Shown: positions 35,830 to 44,711 of the stretch, piece after piece
Position numbering within the stretch: the first letter of the stretch is position 1
Layout of the letters: the number at the start of each line of letters is the position of its first letter
Assembly: GCF_004367745.1 (NCBI RefSeq)
Contig: NZ_CP037993.1
Location: 2,604,001 to 2,668,000 of the forward strand
Reading direction: 5' to 3'
Source of the DNA: Herbaspirillum huttiense
GTDB taxonomy: Bacteria > Pseudomonadota > Gammaproteobacteria > Burkholderiales > Burkholderiaceae_D
Length of the DNA: 64,000 nt
The notes under the pieces: generated by a model
The model's database searches: none
Told to the model about the DNA's origin: nothing
What the model saw: only the letters and a program-made list of their open reading frames with translations
Program-made: the position numbers and the translations under genes

Positions 35830-36886
35830 CTTCCTGCGCCGTCACGGCGGCGGCGGGGCCGGGGTTCTCGTCAGTTTCTTCATCTCCGTATTCAGTCGCG
35901 AAGGCCCCGGCATCCAGTCCGTTCTGACGCAGCCAGCGCACCATGGTGGCGACCTGGCCGTGGGTGACGATGACGCGTTCAGCACCGGTGGCGTGGATGG
36001 CTTCGTGCAGGGCCGGCCAGTCCGCATGGTCGGAGAGGATGAACCCGCGATCCACGCCACGCCGGCGGCGCGTGCCGCGCAGGCGCATCCAGCCGCTGGC
36101 GAAGGCATCGCTGTAGTCGCCGAAGCGGCGTATCCAGGGCGACCCGGCCGCCGATGGCGGGGCAATCACCAGACTGCCCGCGTAGGCGGCCGCCTTGCCG
36201 CGCTTCCCGGCTTCCGCTTCGCCGACCGTCAGGGTCTCCGGCAGGGCGATCCCGGCCTCGCGGTAGAGGCGATTGAGCGGCTCTACCGCGCCATGGCACA
36301 CGATGGGGCCGATGCTGGCATCGATGCCGTGCAGGATGCGCTGCGCCTTGCCGAAGGAATAGCAGAACAAGACGCTGGCACGCCCCTCGGCGGCATTGCT
36401 GCGCCACCATTGGTTGATTTCCTCGAAAATTTCCCGCTGTGGTTGCCAGCGGTAGATCGGCATGCCGAATGTGGATTCGGTAATGAAGGCGTCGCAGCGT
36501 ACCGGCTCGAAGGGGGCGCAGGTGCCATCCGTTTCCAGCTTGTAGTCACCGGAGGCTACCCAGATGCGGCCTTCATGTTCCATGCGCAGTTGCGCCGAGC
36601 CCAGCACGTGGCCGGCCGGGTGCAACGACAGGCGCACGCCATTGTGGGTAATGGTTTCGCCATAGGGCAGGGGCTGCAGGTTGATCTCTGCGCCCAGCCG
36701 CGCACGCAGGATGCCGGCCCCCGGCGCTGCTGCCAGATAGTGGCCATGCCCTACGCGCGCGTGGTCGGCGTGGGCATGCGTAATCACCGCGCGCGCCACC
36801 GGTCGCCAGGGATCGATGTAGAAATCGCCGGGCACGCAATACAGGCCCTCCTTGCGTACCACGACCATGTCTTCCTTGCCTGCCAT
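35816..36886 (-). CDS. Ligase-associated MBL-fold exonuclease (Snm1-like)
   Basis: A 356-residue metallo-beta-lactamase/beta-CASP protein. VITHAHADHARVGHGHYL holds the HxHxDH metal motif, PAGHVLGSAQLRM and GDYKLETDG are further metal motifs, and FILSDHADWPALHEAI and VIVTHGQVATMVRWL are the beta-CASP elements. It is the first gene of the exonuclease-ligase-helicase-PdeM operon and probably trims DNA ends like Snm1/Artemis. The upstream region gives no LexA box. Transcription starts in the 353-base gap shared with the divergent HDOD gene. Confidence 0.92.
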   Translation of the reverse strand: MAGKEDMVVVRKEGLYCVPGDFYIDPWRPVARAVITHAHADHARVGHGHYLAAAPGAGILRARLGAEINLQPLPYGETITHNGVRLSLHPAGHVLGSAQLRMEHEGRIWVASGDYKLETDGTCAPFEPVRCDAFITESTFGMPIYRWQPQREIFEEINQWWRSNAAEGRASVLFCYSFGKAQRILHGIDASIGPIVCHGAVEPLNRLYREAGIALPETLTVGEAEAGKRGKAAAYAGSLVIAPPSAAGSPWIRRFGDYSDAFASGWMRLRGTRRRRGVDRGFILSDHADWPALHEAIHATGAERVIVTHGQVATMVRWLRQNGLDAGAFATEYGDEETDENPGPAAAVTAQEGGHA

Positions 36887-37239
36887 TGCTGATGTGTCCT
36901 CGCTCTGCCTTGTCGAAATCGTGCGGCTCCGTTGTGCCGTGTCCGGCGGGCTTTGTCCATGCCTGCCGCGTCCTTGTCCCGGCTTTGCCGCGAGTTATAT
37001 GAAGGTTCAGGCAAATTTGCCGCTACTTGTCACGCTCGGTCAGCTTAACGGCAAGCCGGTCCGGAAGCTGTCAGTGCCTGTCTTGCCTTTCTGTCAGCGG
37101 GAAGGTCGCACGCACGCATAAAACTTGATTTCAGTTTGCAATGATGCAACGCACAACGGCTATTATTTGGGTATGCTTGTCGTCAATTCCAATTGGCTTT
37201 GCGCCAAGCATCGAACTCAAAAGAATCACACCAATCCTC
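36887..37239. other. Divergent control region, repair operon and HDOD gene
   Basis: This 353-base gap must hold the promoters of the repair operon (minus) and the HDOD gene (plus). The right part has a run of AT-rich sequence with TTGCAA and TATTAT spaced 19 apart near 37136-37166, a weak promoter candidate for the HDOD gene. No LexA-type palindrome and no coding sequence were seen. Confidence 0.3.
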
Positions 37240-38172
37240 ATGTCTCATTACGTCGATCCCAAGGTTTTCCGTGAACTGCAAGACTCCGAAGTCTTGCCTG
37301 CGCCTTCCGGCGTGCGTCTGAAGATCATGCAGATGTGCCAGCAGGAAGACATCGCGCTGCCGGATCTGGTGGCGCAGGTGCAGGGTGACCCGGTACTGGC
37401 CGGCCGCCTGATCCAGATTGCCAACATCCCCAACATCAACAAGGGGCGCATGGTTGCAGCCGTCAATGTCGAGCTGTTGCTGATGGTGGGCCTGCACGCG
37501 GTGCGCCAGATGGCGCTGGCCATATCGCTGACGGAATCGGCGCGGCGCGGCGATTGCAAGGAATTCGATTACGACCTGTTCTGGAGCCGTTCCACGGCCA
37601 TGGCCTGCGCCGGCCAGGCGTTGGGCGATCTGCTGCAGGTGGCCCCTCCGGCAGAAATGTTCACTATCGGCTTGCTGGCCGATATCGGCCGCCTGGGTCT
37701 GGCTTCGGCCCGTCCCAAGCGGTATGGCGAACTGCTGGCTAGCGGGGTACAGGGCAGCCAGTTGCGCCAGGAAGAAAAGGCGCTGTTCGGATTCAATCAT
37801 CTGGAGCTGGCCGCCGCGATGATGCAGGATTGGCATTTCCCCAAGCTCTTCTGTGAAACGGTGCTGTATCACCATGACGCCGACAATACCGGCATGGACG
37901 AGGAAGACCGCCAGCAGCGTCTGATTCGTTTGCTGGAACTGGCGGCCTGCGTGGCGGACGTCTGCGTGGCCAGCGATGCCGCACGGCCAGCTTTGCTGCC
38001 GCGCCTGCTGGCGCTGGGTGAGCGCTTCGAGCTGCCGCTCTCCAGCCTGGAGTACCTGTGCGGCCGCGTTTCATGGGACTGGAGTGACTGGGGAGCCTTG
38101 CTCAAGGTGCCGACCCGGGTGCTGCGCGAGATCGGGACCGAGCTGGCTGCCGCCGCGGAAAAGCCGGAGTGA
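37240..38172 (+). CDS. HDOD-domain signalling protein
   Basis: A 310-residue protein. The HDOD domain covers residues 15-215: LPAPSGVRLKIMQMCQQEDI, PVLAGRLIQIANIPNINKGR, FTIGLLADIGRLGLA and FNHLELAAAMMQDWHFPKL. HDOD proteins are HD-related without a full metal site and usually act as scaffolds in cyclic-nucleotide, chemotaxis or quorum signalling. The open frame extends upstream to 37141, but that part is not family-like; ATG at 37240 begins the domain properly. Its partner proteins are unknown. Confidence 0.85.
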   Translation: MSHYVDPKVFRELQDSEVLPAPSGVRLKIMQMCQQEDIALPDLVAQVQGDPVLAGRLIQIANIPNINKGRMVAAVNVELLLMVGLHAVRQMALAISLTESARRGDCKEFDYDLFWSRSTAMACAGQALGDLLQVAPPAEMFTIGLLADIGRLGLASARPKRYGELLASGVQGSQLRQEEKALFGFNHLELAAAMMQDWHFPKLFCETVLYHHDADNTGMDEEDRQQRLIRLLELAACVADVCVASDAARPALLPRLLALGERFELPLSSLEYLCGRVSWDWSDWGALLKVPTRVLREIGTELAAAAEKPE

Positions 38173-38694
38173 CGGATCTGCAAGAATCGTCAGATTTAGT
38201 CATGAAAAATCGAAGTTTTTTGTTGCTGATTTGTCAGTCGCCGATGGTACTATCCCCCTCGCTCTGGAAGTGAAGCGCCTCTGTTGACCGTCAGGATCGC
38301 TGCAGGAACCGCCTGCAGCCGGCATTCCCCGTCATCATCAGACCCTGCCAAAACTTCGCTTCCAGCCGCATGCAAGGCTCGATGAACCCAGCCAGATTGA
38401 TGTTCCTTCCGTAAAAGCCACGGCATTTACCGCAGCCACCAACGAGGACATATTCATCAATAGGGCCTTGCCTGCGCCTCTCCTGTCCGGAATGCCTGGC
38501 AAATTCCTTTGCTAATGTGTCCCGGCATGGCAGCGGCGCGATTTCCCTTCGGTTCGCTCCGACCACTTTGCTGTACCCGTCGCCTGCGGCGTGCTCCGTC
38601 ACGTCCGTGGCAGGCACGGGTGTGTCAGCGTGGCCACGCGAATGCCGTACCGATCAAAACAAAGTACACAAAGTACAAGAAAGTGGGGTCTTTC
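38173..38694. other. Unassigned 522-base intergenic region
   Basis: The region leads to the outer-membrane protein gene. A 108-codon minus-strand frame (38291-38617), containing YVLVGGCGKCRGFYGRN, crosses it, but it has no convincing ribosome binding site or family, so it is not called. An A-rich stretch with the direct repeat AAAGTACACAAAGTACAAGAA-like pattern precedes the start at 38695. No terminator of the HDOD gene with a good stem was found. Confidence 0.3.
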
Positions 38695-39444
38695 ATGAAA
38701 AACAACACCATCCGTCTGTCCTGCCTGACCGCACTGCTGCTGGCAGCCAGCCATCCCGCCTTCGCGGCCCATCCGCTGAACACCGACGATGCGGGCGTGC
38801 AGGGGACCGGCGGCATCCAGCTCGAAATGAATACCGACTGGAGCAAGCAGAGTGGCGATGCCGGCCACGTCGGGGCATTTACGTTCACCTATGGTGTCAC
38901 CGACAAGCTCGACCTGTTCTTCAACCTGCCACAGACCTTTCAGTCGCCTAACGGTACGGGGGTGGGCGATGTCTCTGTAGGAGCCAAATGGCGCTATTAC
39001 GAGGCGGACGGCCTGGCCCTGGCGCTCAAGCCGGAATTGTTCATGCCCAGCGGCGAGGAAAGCAAGGGGCTGGGGAGCGGCCGCAACGGCATGGGCCTGA
39101 CCGGCATCGCTTCCTACGAGACCGGCCCCTGGACCCTGCACGGCAACCTGGGCCTGCGCTACAGCCCGTACAAGCTGGAGACTGACCAGGAAACGAAGCG
39201 CAAGACCATCTGGCGCGCCTCGGTGGCGGTCTGGTATGGGCTGAACGAACAATGGCGTCTGGTGGCCGATACCGGCGTGGCACAGAATCAGGACGCGTCC
39301 AGCCGGAAATTGCCCTCGTATGCCCTGGTGGGGGCCATCTGGTCGCCCAACAAGACGGTGGACATCGATGCCGGCGCCAAATTCGGCCTGAACAAGGCCG
39401 AGGTGACGCGCCAGTTCGGTGTCGGGGTGACCTTGCACTTCTGA
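38695..39444 (+). CDS. Outer-membrane protein, MetA-pathway phenol-degradation (transporter-like) family
   Basis: A 249-residue protein with signal peptide MKNNTIRLSCLTALLLAASH, cleaved near AFA-AHP. It is followed by a barrel of about ten strands ending VTLHF, the outer-membrane terminal Phe. The mature start HPLNTDDAGVQGTGGIQLEM and FTYGVTDKLDLFFNLPQTFQ are typical of the family annotated as putative MetA-pathway-of-phenol-degradation protein. The name is historical and the function is not known. It has no operon partner. Confidence 0.75.
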   Translation: MKNNTIRLSCLTALLLAASHPAFAAHPLNTDDAGVQGTGGIQLEMNTDWSKQSGDAGHVGAFTFTYGVTDKLDLFFNLPQTFQSPNGTGVGDVSVGAKWRYYEADGLALALKPELFMPSGEESKGLGSGRNGMGLTGIASYETGPWTLHGNLGLRYSPYKLETDQETKRKTIWRASVAVWYGLNEQWRLVADTGVAQNQDASSRKLPSYALVGAIWSPNKTVDIDAGAKFGLNKAEVTRQFGVGVTLHF

Positions 39445-39459
39445 TGAGGTAGTGAGCTG

Positions 39460-39491
39460 GCAGCGCACAGATCTTCATCTCTGTGCGCTGC
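39460..39491. terminator. Strong hairpin after the outer-membrane protein gene
   Basis: A GCAGCGCACAGA / TCTGTGCGCTGC perfect 12-bp stem with an 8-base loop. It lies 15 bases after the stop at 39444. No T run follows, so it may protect or end the transcript with help from Rho. Confidence 0.55.
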
Positions 39492-39570
39492 AACATGCAA
39501 TGCGCTGGAAAGCCGCGCCAAATCTGCTATCGTTGACCTTGGCGCTAGGCCACGACTAAGGAGACGACAT

Positions 39571-39777
39571 ATGGATCTGGTGGAAAAATTCGATGCCAAG
39601 GGCAAGACCGGCGCACCTTACCACGTAGAGGTGTATCAGACGCAACAGGACGAGGCCGATGAAGCGGCCCGGGCCTTCAGCCGCAGTTACAAGCTGGCCG
39701 ATGGTCGCGCACTGGATCCCCTGACCAACGAGAAATTCAGGATCGTCCAGACCGGGGAGAAAATCTACCGCGTCTGA
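39571..39777 (+). CDS. Small hypothetical protein
   Basis: A 68-residue protein starting MDLVEKFDAKGKTGAPYHVE, with a strong ribosome binding site (AAGGAGACGACAT-ATG) and its own terminator. Alternating hydrophobic residues suggest a small beta fold. I do not recognise a named family. It looks like an autonomous single-gene unit. Confidence 0.7.
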   Translation: MDLVEKFDAKGKTGAPYHVEVYQTQQDEADEAARAFSRSYKLADGRALDPLTNEKFRIVQTGEKIYRV

Positions 39778-39804
39778 GTCCACCCTGAACCCGCAAGCCG
39801 ATCA

Positions 39805-39833
39805 AGCCGGCACCGCAAGGTGGCCGGCTTTTT
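39805..39833 (+). terminator. Rho-independent terminator of the 68-residue gene
   Basis: An AGCCGGC-ACC / GGT-(G)-GCCGGCT stem with loop GCAA is followed by TTTTT. It lies 27 bases after the stop and near the end of the convergent prpF gene. Confidence 0.8.
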
Positions 39834-39864
39834 CATGTCTGCAGCAACTGGCCGCAGCCTCGGC

Positions 39865-41055
39865 TCAGAACGCATCCCCCGGTACCCGCACCCACCCCTC
39901 CATCAACACCCGCGCGCTGCGGCTCATGATGGCCTTGGTGACGACCCACTGGCCGTCTTCCAGCTTCGCTTCCGCACCGACACGCAAGGTCCCGGATGGA
40001 TGGCCGAAGCGTACGCTGGAGCGTTCACCGCCGCCGGCAGCCAGGTTCACGAGCGTTCCGGGAATGGCGGCTGCCGTGCCGATGGCCACGGCAGCCGTGC
40101 CCATCATGGCGTGGTGCAGCTTGCCCATGGACATGGCACGCACCAGCACGTCGGTATCCTGTACCGTGACGGTCTTGCCGCTCGAAGAGACATATTCCTT
40201 GGGCGGCGCAACAAACGCGACCTTGGGCGTGTGCTGCCGGGTCGCGGCTTCTTCCACCTTGCTGATCAATCCCATGCGGATCGCTCCATGGGCGCGGATG
40301 GTCTCGAAGCGCGCCAGCGCGGCGGGATCGCTGTTGATCGTGTCCTGCAGTTCGGTGCCGGTATAGCCGATCTCGTCGGCATTGAGGAAGATGGTCGGGA
40401 TGCCGGCATTGATCATGGTGGCCTGGAAACTGCCGACGCCGGGCACTTCCAGGGTATCGACCACGTTTCCGGTGGGGAACATGGCACCCCCTGCGCCTTC
40501 TTCCTCGGCCGCCGGGTCCCTGAATTCCAGCTGGACTTCCGCGGCGGGGAAGGTCACGCCATCCAGTTCGAAGTCTCCGGTTTCCTGCACCTGCCCGCCG
40601 CGAATGGGCACATGGGCCACAATGGTCTTGCCGATGTTGGCCTGCCAGATGGTGATGACGGCCACGCCATCCTGCGGCAACTTGGACGGGTCCACCAGCC
40701 CGGCGGAAATCGCGAAAGGACCGACCGCTGCGGACAGGTTGCCGCAATTGCCGCTCCAGTCCACGAAATCCTTGTCGATGGAGACCTGGCCGAACAGGTA
40801 GTCGACATCATGGCCCGGCCGCTCGCTGCGTGAAATGATCACCGTCTTGCTGGTGCTGGAGGTGGCGCCGCCCATGCCGTCGATCTGCTTGCCATAGGGA
40901 TCGGGACTGCCAATCACCCGCTGCAGCAGCTTGTCGCGTGCACGGCCCGGGACGCGGGCGGCTTCGGGCAGGTCGTCCAGCTTGAAGAAGACGCCCTTGC
41001 TGGTGCCGCCACGCAGGTAGGTGGCGGCAATGCGGATCTGGGGGACTTGGCTCAT
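39865..41055 (-). CDS. prpF: 2-Methylaconitate cis-trans isomerase PrpF
   Basis: A 396-residue protein starting MSQVPQIRIAATYLRGGTSK, with YLRGGTSKGVFF being the PrpF family signature. SGNCGNLSAAVGPFA contains a Cys in the diaminopimelate-epimerase-like fold. PrpF isomerises the 2-methylaconitate made by AcnD so that a standard aconitase can finish the 2-methylcitrate cycle. It overlaps the acnD stop by four bases (ATGA), so the two are coupled. prpB and prpC are absent from this locus, so propionate use cannot be concluded from it alone. Confidence 0.92.
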   Translation of the reverse strand: MSQVPQIRIAATYLRGGTSKGVFFKLDDLPEAARVPGRARDKLLQRVIGSPDPYGKQIDGMGGATSSTSKTVIISRSERPGHDVDYLFGQVSIDKDFVDWSGNCGNLSAAVGPFAISAGLVDPSKLPQDGVAVITIWQANIGKTIVAHVPIRGGQVQETGDFELDGVTFPAAEVQLEFRDPAAEEEGAGGAMFPTGNVVDTLEVPGVGSFQATMINAGIPTIFLNADEIGYTGTELQDTINSDPAALARFETIRAHGAIRMGLISKVEEAATRQHTPKVAFVAPPKEYVSSSGKTVTVQDTDVLVRAMSMGKLHHAMMGTAAVAIGTAAAIPGTLVNLAAGGGERSSVRFGHPSGTLRVGAEAKLEDGQWVVTKAIMSRSARVLMEGWVRVPGDAF

Positions 41056-43673
41056 GCTTGTTCCTTGGTGTTCTGGCCGGCGTTGGCGGAGGCTTCCAGG
41101 AAATCCTGGGCGAAGCGCTGCAGCACGCCGCCGGCTTCGTAGATCGACACTTCTTCGGCGGTATCGAGACGGCAGGTCACCGGCACTTCCACACGCTCGC
41201 CATTCTTGCGGTGGATCACCAGCGTCAGGTCGGCGCGCGGACGGCGCTGGCCGATGACGTCATAGGTTTCGGTACCGTCGATGGCGTAGGTATTGCGGTT
41301 TTCGCCGGCCTTGAATTCCAGCGGCAGCACGCCCATGCCGATCAGGTTGGTACGGTGGATGCGTTCGAAGCCTTCGGCCACGATGGCTTCCACACCCGCC
41401 AGGCGCACGCCCTTGGCGGCCCAGTCGCGCGAGGAACCCTGGCCGTAATCAGCCCCGGCAACGATGATCAGCGGCTGCTTGCGTTCCATGTAGGTTTCGA
41501 TGGTTTCCCACATGCGCATGACTTTGCCTTCCGGTTCCAGGCGCGCCAGTGAACCTTGTTGCACGCTGCCATCGGCTTTCCTGACCATTTCGTTGAACAG
41601 CTTGGGATTGGCGAAGGTGGCGCGCTGCGCGGTCAGGTGGTCGCCACGATGGGTGGCGTAGGAATTGAAGTCTTCCTCCGGCAAGCCCATCTTGGCCAGG
41701 TATTCGCCGGCGGCACTGTCAAGCAGGATGGCGTTGGAGGGCGAGAGGTGGTCGGTGGTGATGTTGTCGCCCAGCACGGCCAGCGGCCGCATGCCCGAGA
41801 GCGTGCGCTCACCGGCCAGCGCACCTTCCCAGTAGGGCGGACGACGGATGTAGGTGCTTTGCGGACGCCAGTCGTACAGCGGGCTGACCGATTGGCTGCG
41901 GTCCACGCGTGCGGAGAACATCGGGGTGTAGACATTGCGGAATTGCTGGGGCTTGACTGCGGTAGCCACCACAGCATCGATTTCCTCGTCGCTGGGCCAG
42001 ATGTCCTTGAGGCGGATTTCCTTCCCTTCGGCGGTCACGCCCAGCACGTCCTGTTCGATGTCGAAACGGATGGTGCCGGCAATGGCATAGGCCACCACCA
42101 GCGGCGGCGAGGCCAGGAAAGCCTGCTTGGCATACGGGTGGATGCGGCCATCGAAGTTGCGGTTGCCCGACAGTACGGCAGTGCTGTACAGGTCGCGGTC
42201 GATGATCTCCTGCTGAATCTTCGGGTCAAGCGCGCCGGACATGCCGTTGCACGTCGTGCAGGCAAAGGCGACGATGCCGAAGCCCAGCTTTTCCAGGTCA
42301 GCGGTCAGGCCCGCTTCTTCCAGATACAGTTCCACTGCCTTGGAGCCAGGTGCCAGCGAGCTCTTCACCCAAGGCTTGCGGGCCAGGCCCAGGCGATTGG
42401 CATTGCGCGCCAGCAGGGCGGCTGCGATCACGTTGCGCGGGTTGCTGGTGTTGGTGCAGCTGGTGATGGCGGCGATGATGACGGCGCCATCAGGCATCTT
42501 GCCCGGCTCGTTCTCCACCTTGCCGGCGATGCCTTGGGCGGCCAGCTCGGACACCGGCAGCCGCTTGTGCGGATTGCTGGGACCGGCCAGGGTTCGGACC
42601 ACGGTGGAGAGGTCGAAGCGCAGCACGCGCTCGTATTCGGCCTTGCTGAGGCTATCGGACCACAGGCCGGCTTCCTTGGCATAGGTTTCCACCAGCTTGA
42701 CCTGTTCATCTTCACGTCCGGTCAGCTTCAGGTAATCGATGGTCTGTTGATCGATGGAGAACATGGCGGCTGTCGCGCCGTATTCCGGGGCCATGTTGGA
42801 GATGGTGGCGCGGTCCCCCAGCGTCAGGCTGGCCGCGCCATCGCCATAGAATTCCAGATAGGCGCCCACCACCTTCTGCTTGCGCAGGAATTCGGTCAGC
42901 GAAAGCACGATGTCGGTGGCCGTGATGCCGGGCTGGCGGCGGCCGGTCAGTTCCACGCCGATGATGTCGGGCAGGCGCATCCAGGAGGCGCGGCCGAGCA
43001 TGACGTTTTCCGCTTCGAGGCCACCCACGCCGATGGCGATCACGCCCAGCGCGTCCACGTGCGGGGTATGGCTGTCGGTGCCGACCAGGGTGTCGGGGAA
43101 GGCCACGCCATCCTTGGCGTGGATCACCGGCGACATCTTCTCAAGATTGATCTGGTGCATGATGCCGTTGCCGGGCGGGATCACGTCCACGTTTTCGAAC
43201 GCCAGCTTGGTCCAGTCGATGAAGTGGAAGCGGTCTTCATTGCGGCGGTCTTCGATGGCGCGATTCTTTTCGAAGGCCTGCGGATCGTCGCCGCCACATT
43301 CCACCGCCAGCGAGTGGTCCACGATCAGTTGCACCGGTACCACCGGGTTGACCTTGGCCGGGTCGCCGCCCATGTCGGCAATTGCGTCGCGCAAGCCGGC
43401 CAGATCCACCAGCGCGGTCTGGCCCAGGATGTCGTGGCACACCACGCGCGCCGGGAACCACGGGAAGTCCAGTTCACGCTTGCGTTCGATCAGCTGGCGC
43501 AGTGAATCCGTCAGGGTCGCCGGATCACAGCGGCGCACCAGGTTTTCTGCCAGCACACGGGAAGTGTAGGGCAGGGTTTCCCATGCGCCAGGATGGATCG
43601 CTTCCACGGCGGCGCGGGCATCGAAATAATCCAGTCGGGTGCCGGGCAGTTGCTTGCGGTATTGGGTATTCAT
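41052..43673 (-). CDS. acnD: 2-Methylcitrate dehydratase AcnD (Fe/S-dependent)
   Basis: An 873-residue aconitase-superfamily enzyme. The three cluster Cys are at residues 406 (AITSCTNTSNPRN), 472 and 475 (FACTTCNGMSG), with the 66- and 3-residue spacing seen in aconitases. The C-terminal swivel domain has GADYGQGSSRDWAAKGVRLA. The AcnD-type TTCNGMSG and the neighbouring prpF identify it as AcnD rather than AcnA. It forms methylaconitate from 2-methylcitrate with a [4Fe-4S] cluster. The GntR/FCD gene 53 bases upstream on the same strand probably regulates it. Confidence 0.93.
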   Translation of the reverse strand: MNTQYRKQLPGTRLDYFDARAAVEAIHPGAWETLPYTSRVLAENLVRRCDPATLTDSLRQLIERKRELDFPWFPARVVCHDILGQTALVDLAGLRDAIADMGGDPAKVNPVVPVQLIVDHSLAVECGGDDPQAFEKNRAIEDRRNEDRFHFIDWTKLAFENVDVIPPGNGIMHQINLEKMSPVIHAKDGVAFPDTLVGTDSHTPHVDALGVIAIGVGGLEAENVMLGRASWMRLPDIIGVELTGRRQPGITATDIVLSLTEFLRKQKVVGAYLEFYGDGAASLTLGDRATISNMAPEYGATAAMFSIDQQTIDYLKLTGREDEQVKLVETYAKEAGLWSDSLSKAEYERVLRFDLSTVVRTLAGPSNPHKRLPVSELAAQGIAGKVENEPGKMPDGAVIIAAITSCTNTSNPRNVIAAALLARNANRLGLARKPWVKSSLAPGSKAVELYLEEAGLTADLEKLGFGIVAFACTTCNGMSGALDPKIQQEIIDRDLYSTAVLSGNRNFDGRIHPYAKQAFLASPPLVVAYAIAGTIRFDIEQDVLGVTAEGKEIRLKDIWPSDEEIDAVVATAVKPQQFRNVYTPMFSARVDRSQSVSPLYDWRPQSTYIRRPPYWEGALAGERTLSGMRPLAVLGDNITTDHLSPSNAILLDSAAGEYLAKMGLPEEDFNSYATHRGDHLTAQRATFANPKLFNEMVRKADGSVQQGSLARLEPEGKVMRMWETIETYMERKQPLIIVAGADYGQGSSRDWAAKGVRLAGVEAIVAEGFERIHRTNLIGMGVLPLEFKAGENRNTYAIDGTETYDVIGQRRPRADLTLVIHRKNGERVEVPVTCRLDTAEEVSIYEAGGVLQRFAQDFLEASANAGQNTKEQA

Positions 43674-43726
43674 GGCGGTTGGCTCGTGTCTCGTTGATGG
43701 AATGGTTGTTGTGTGGAGGAATGCGT

Positions 43727-44449
43727 TCAGGCCTGATCTCGCTGCTGCCCGGTGCTGCCGGGCCCGGTCTGGGCGATCTGGTGTTCGATGTTGCGGCGGG
43801 AGGCCCCGATGTGACGCCGCATCAGCAGGTCGGCCAGTTCGCCGTCGCCATCGGCCAGGGCATCAAGGATGCGGTGGTGTTCGGCGAAGGCCTGGCGTGG
43901 CCGGTTGGGAGCGGCCGAATACTGGATGCGATACATGCGCGCCAGCTGGTACAACTCCCCGCAGAGAATGCGCGTGAGGATCTGGTTGCCGCTGGCCTGG
44001 ATGATCTTGTAATGGAAGTCGTAGTCGCCTTCCTGCTGGTAGTAGCCACGTCCAGCCTGGAAGGCTTCATCCTTCTCGTGGGTTTCCAGCACCCGGCGCA
44101 GTTCGTCCAGCTCGGCGCGGCTCATGCGCTGCGCCGCCAGGCGGCAAGCCATGCCTTCCAGCGATTCACGGATCTGGAACAGTTCCACCAGGCCCTCGAG
44201 GGTCAGTGACACCACGCGCGCACCCACGTGGGGCACGCGCACCAGCAGGTTCTGTCCTTCCAGACGGTGGATGGCTTCGCGCAGCGGGCCGCGGCTGATG
44301 CCGTAGGTGCGGGCCAGTTCCGGTTCGGAAATCTTGCTGCCGGGCGCGATCTCGCCCTGCACGATGGCGCTCTGGATTTTGCGAAAAACGTGTTCGGAGA
44401 GGGTTTCTCCGTCACGTTCGGCGCCAGGCAGTGCAATCAGCTCGCTCAT
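43727..44449 (-). CDS. GntR/FCD regulator of acnD-prpF
   Basis: A 240-residue regulator. The N-terminal helix-turn-helix has GSKISEPELARTYGISRGPL, then REAIHRLEGQNLLVR. The FCD domain has DYDFHYKIIQASGNQ, EHHRILDALADGD and RRHIGASRRN, with the His/Asp residues that hold a metal in this family. It is the first gene before acnD and prpF on the same strand, so it probably regulates itself and them. Two GTGTCGAC-type sites lie just upstream of its start. The effector may be a tricarboxylate; this is inferred. Confidence 0.88.
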   Translation of the reverse strand: MSELIALPGAERDGETLSEHVFRKIQSAIVQGEIAPGSKISEPELARTYGISRGPLREAIHRLEGQNLLVRVPHVGARVVSLTLEGLVELFQIRESLEGMACRLAAQRMSRAELDELRRVLETHEKDEAFQAGRGYYQQEGDYDFHYKIIQASGNQILTRILCGELYQLARMYRIQYSAAPNRPRQAFAEHHRILDALADGDGELADLLMRRHIGASRRNIEHQIAQTGPGSTGQQRDQA

Positions 44450-44461
44450 GGGTTTTTCGCC

Positions 44462-44534
44462 GTGTCGACAATATTTTCAAAATGGTGCCTTTAATCATAG
44501 CACTTTGCCCTAAAAAGGGAAGAAGTGTCGACAC
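44462..44534 (-). promoter_or_regulatory. Twin GTGTCGAC sites, likely GntR operator
   Basis: GTGTCGACAA (44462-44471) and the perfect palindrome GTGTCGACAC (44525-44534) lie 63 bases apart, six helical turns. They sit directly upstream of the GntR/FCD gene start at 44449. Spaced, near-identical palindromes before an autoregulated gene suggest operator sites that could loop DNA. Confidence 0.5.
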
Positions 44535-44711
44535 CGAAACAATTTCGGCACTACCCAGTAAAAAAATAGCATGAGGCAATTTTCGTTACAGGTGAGAAAA
44601 TTCAGCCGCCCGCTGGGAATATATGAAAAAGTAGCTCAAAATTATTCTATTTATTTCCTCATATACGGGAATCGTTCGCCCAAAGTGAGAATTTAACCTT
44701 ATATTGCCGCC

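Noticed and set aside
38291..38617. 108-codon minus-strand frame with GGCGKCRGFYGRN
   Set aside because: Considered as a small Cys-containing protein, but no ribosome site and no recognisable family; kept only as an unassigned region.
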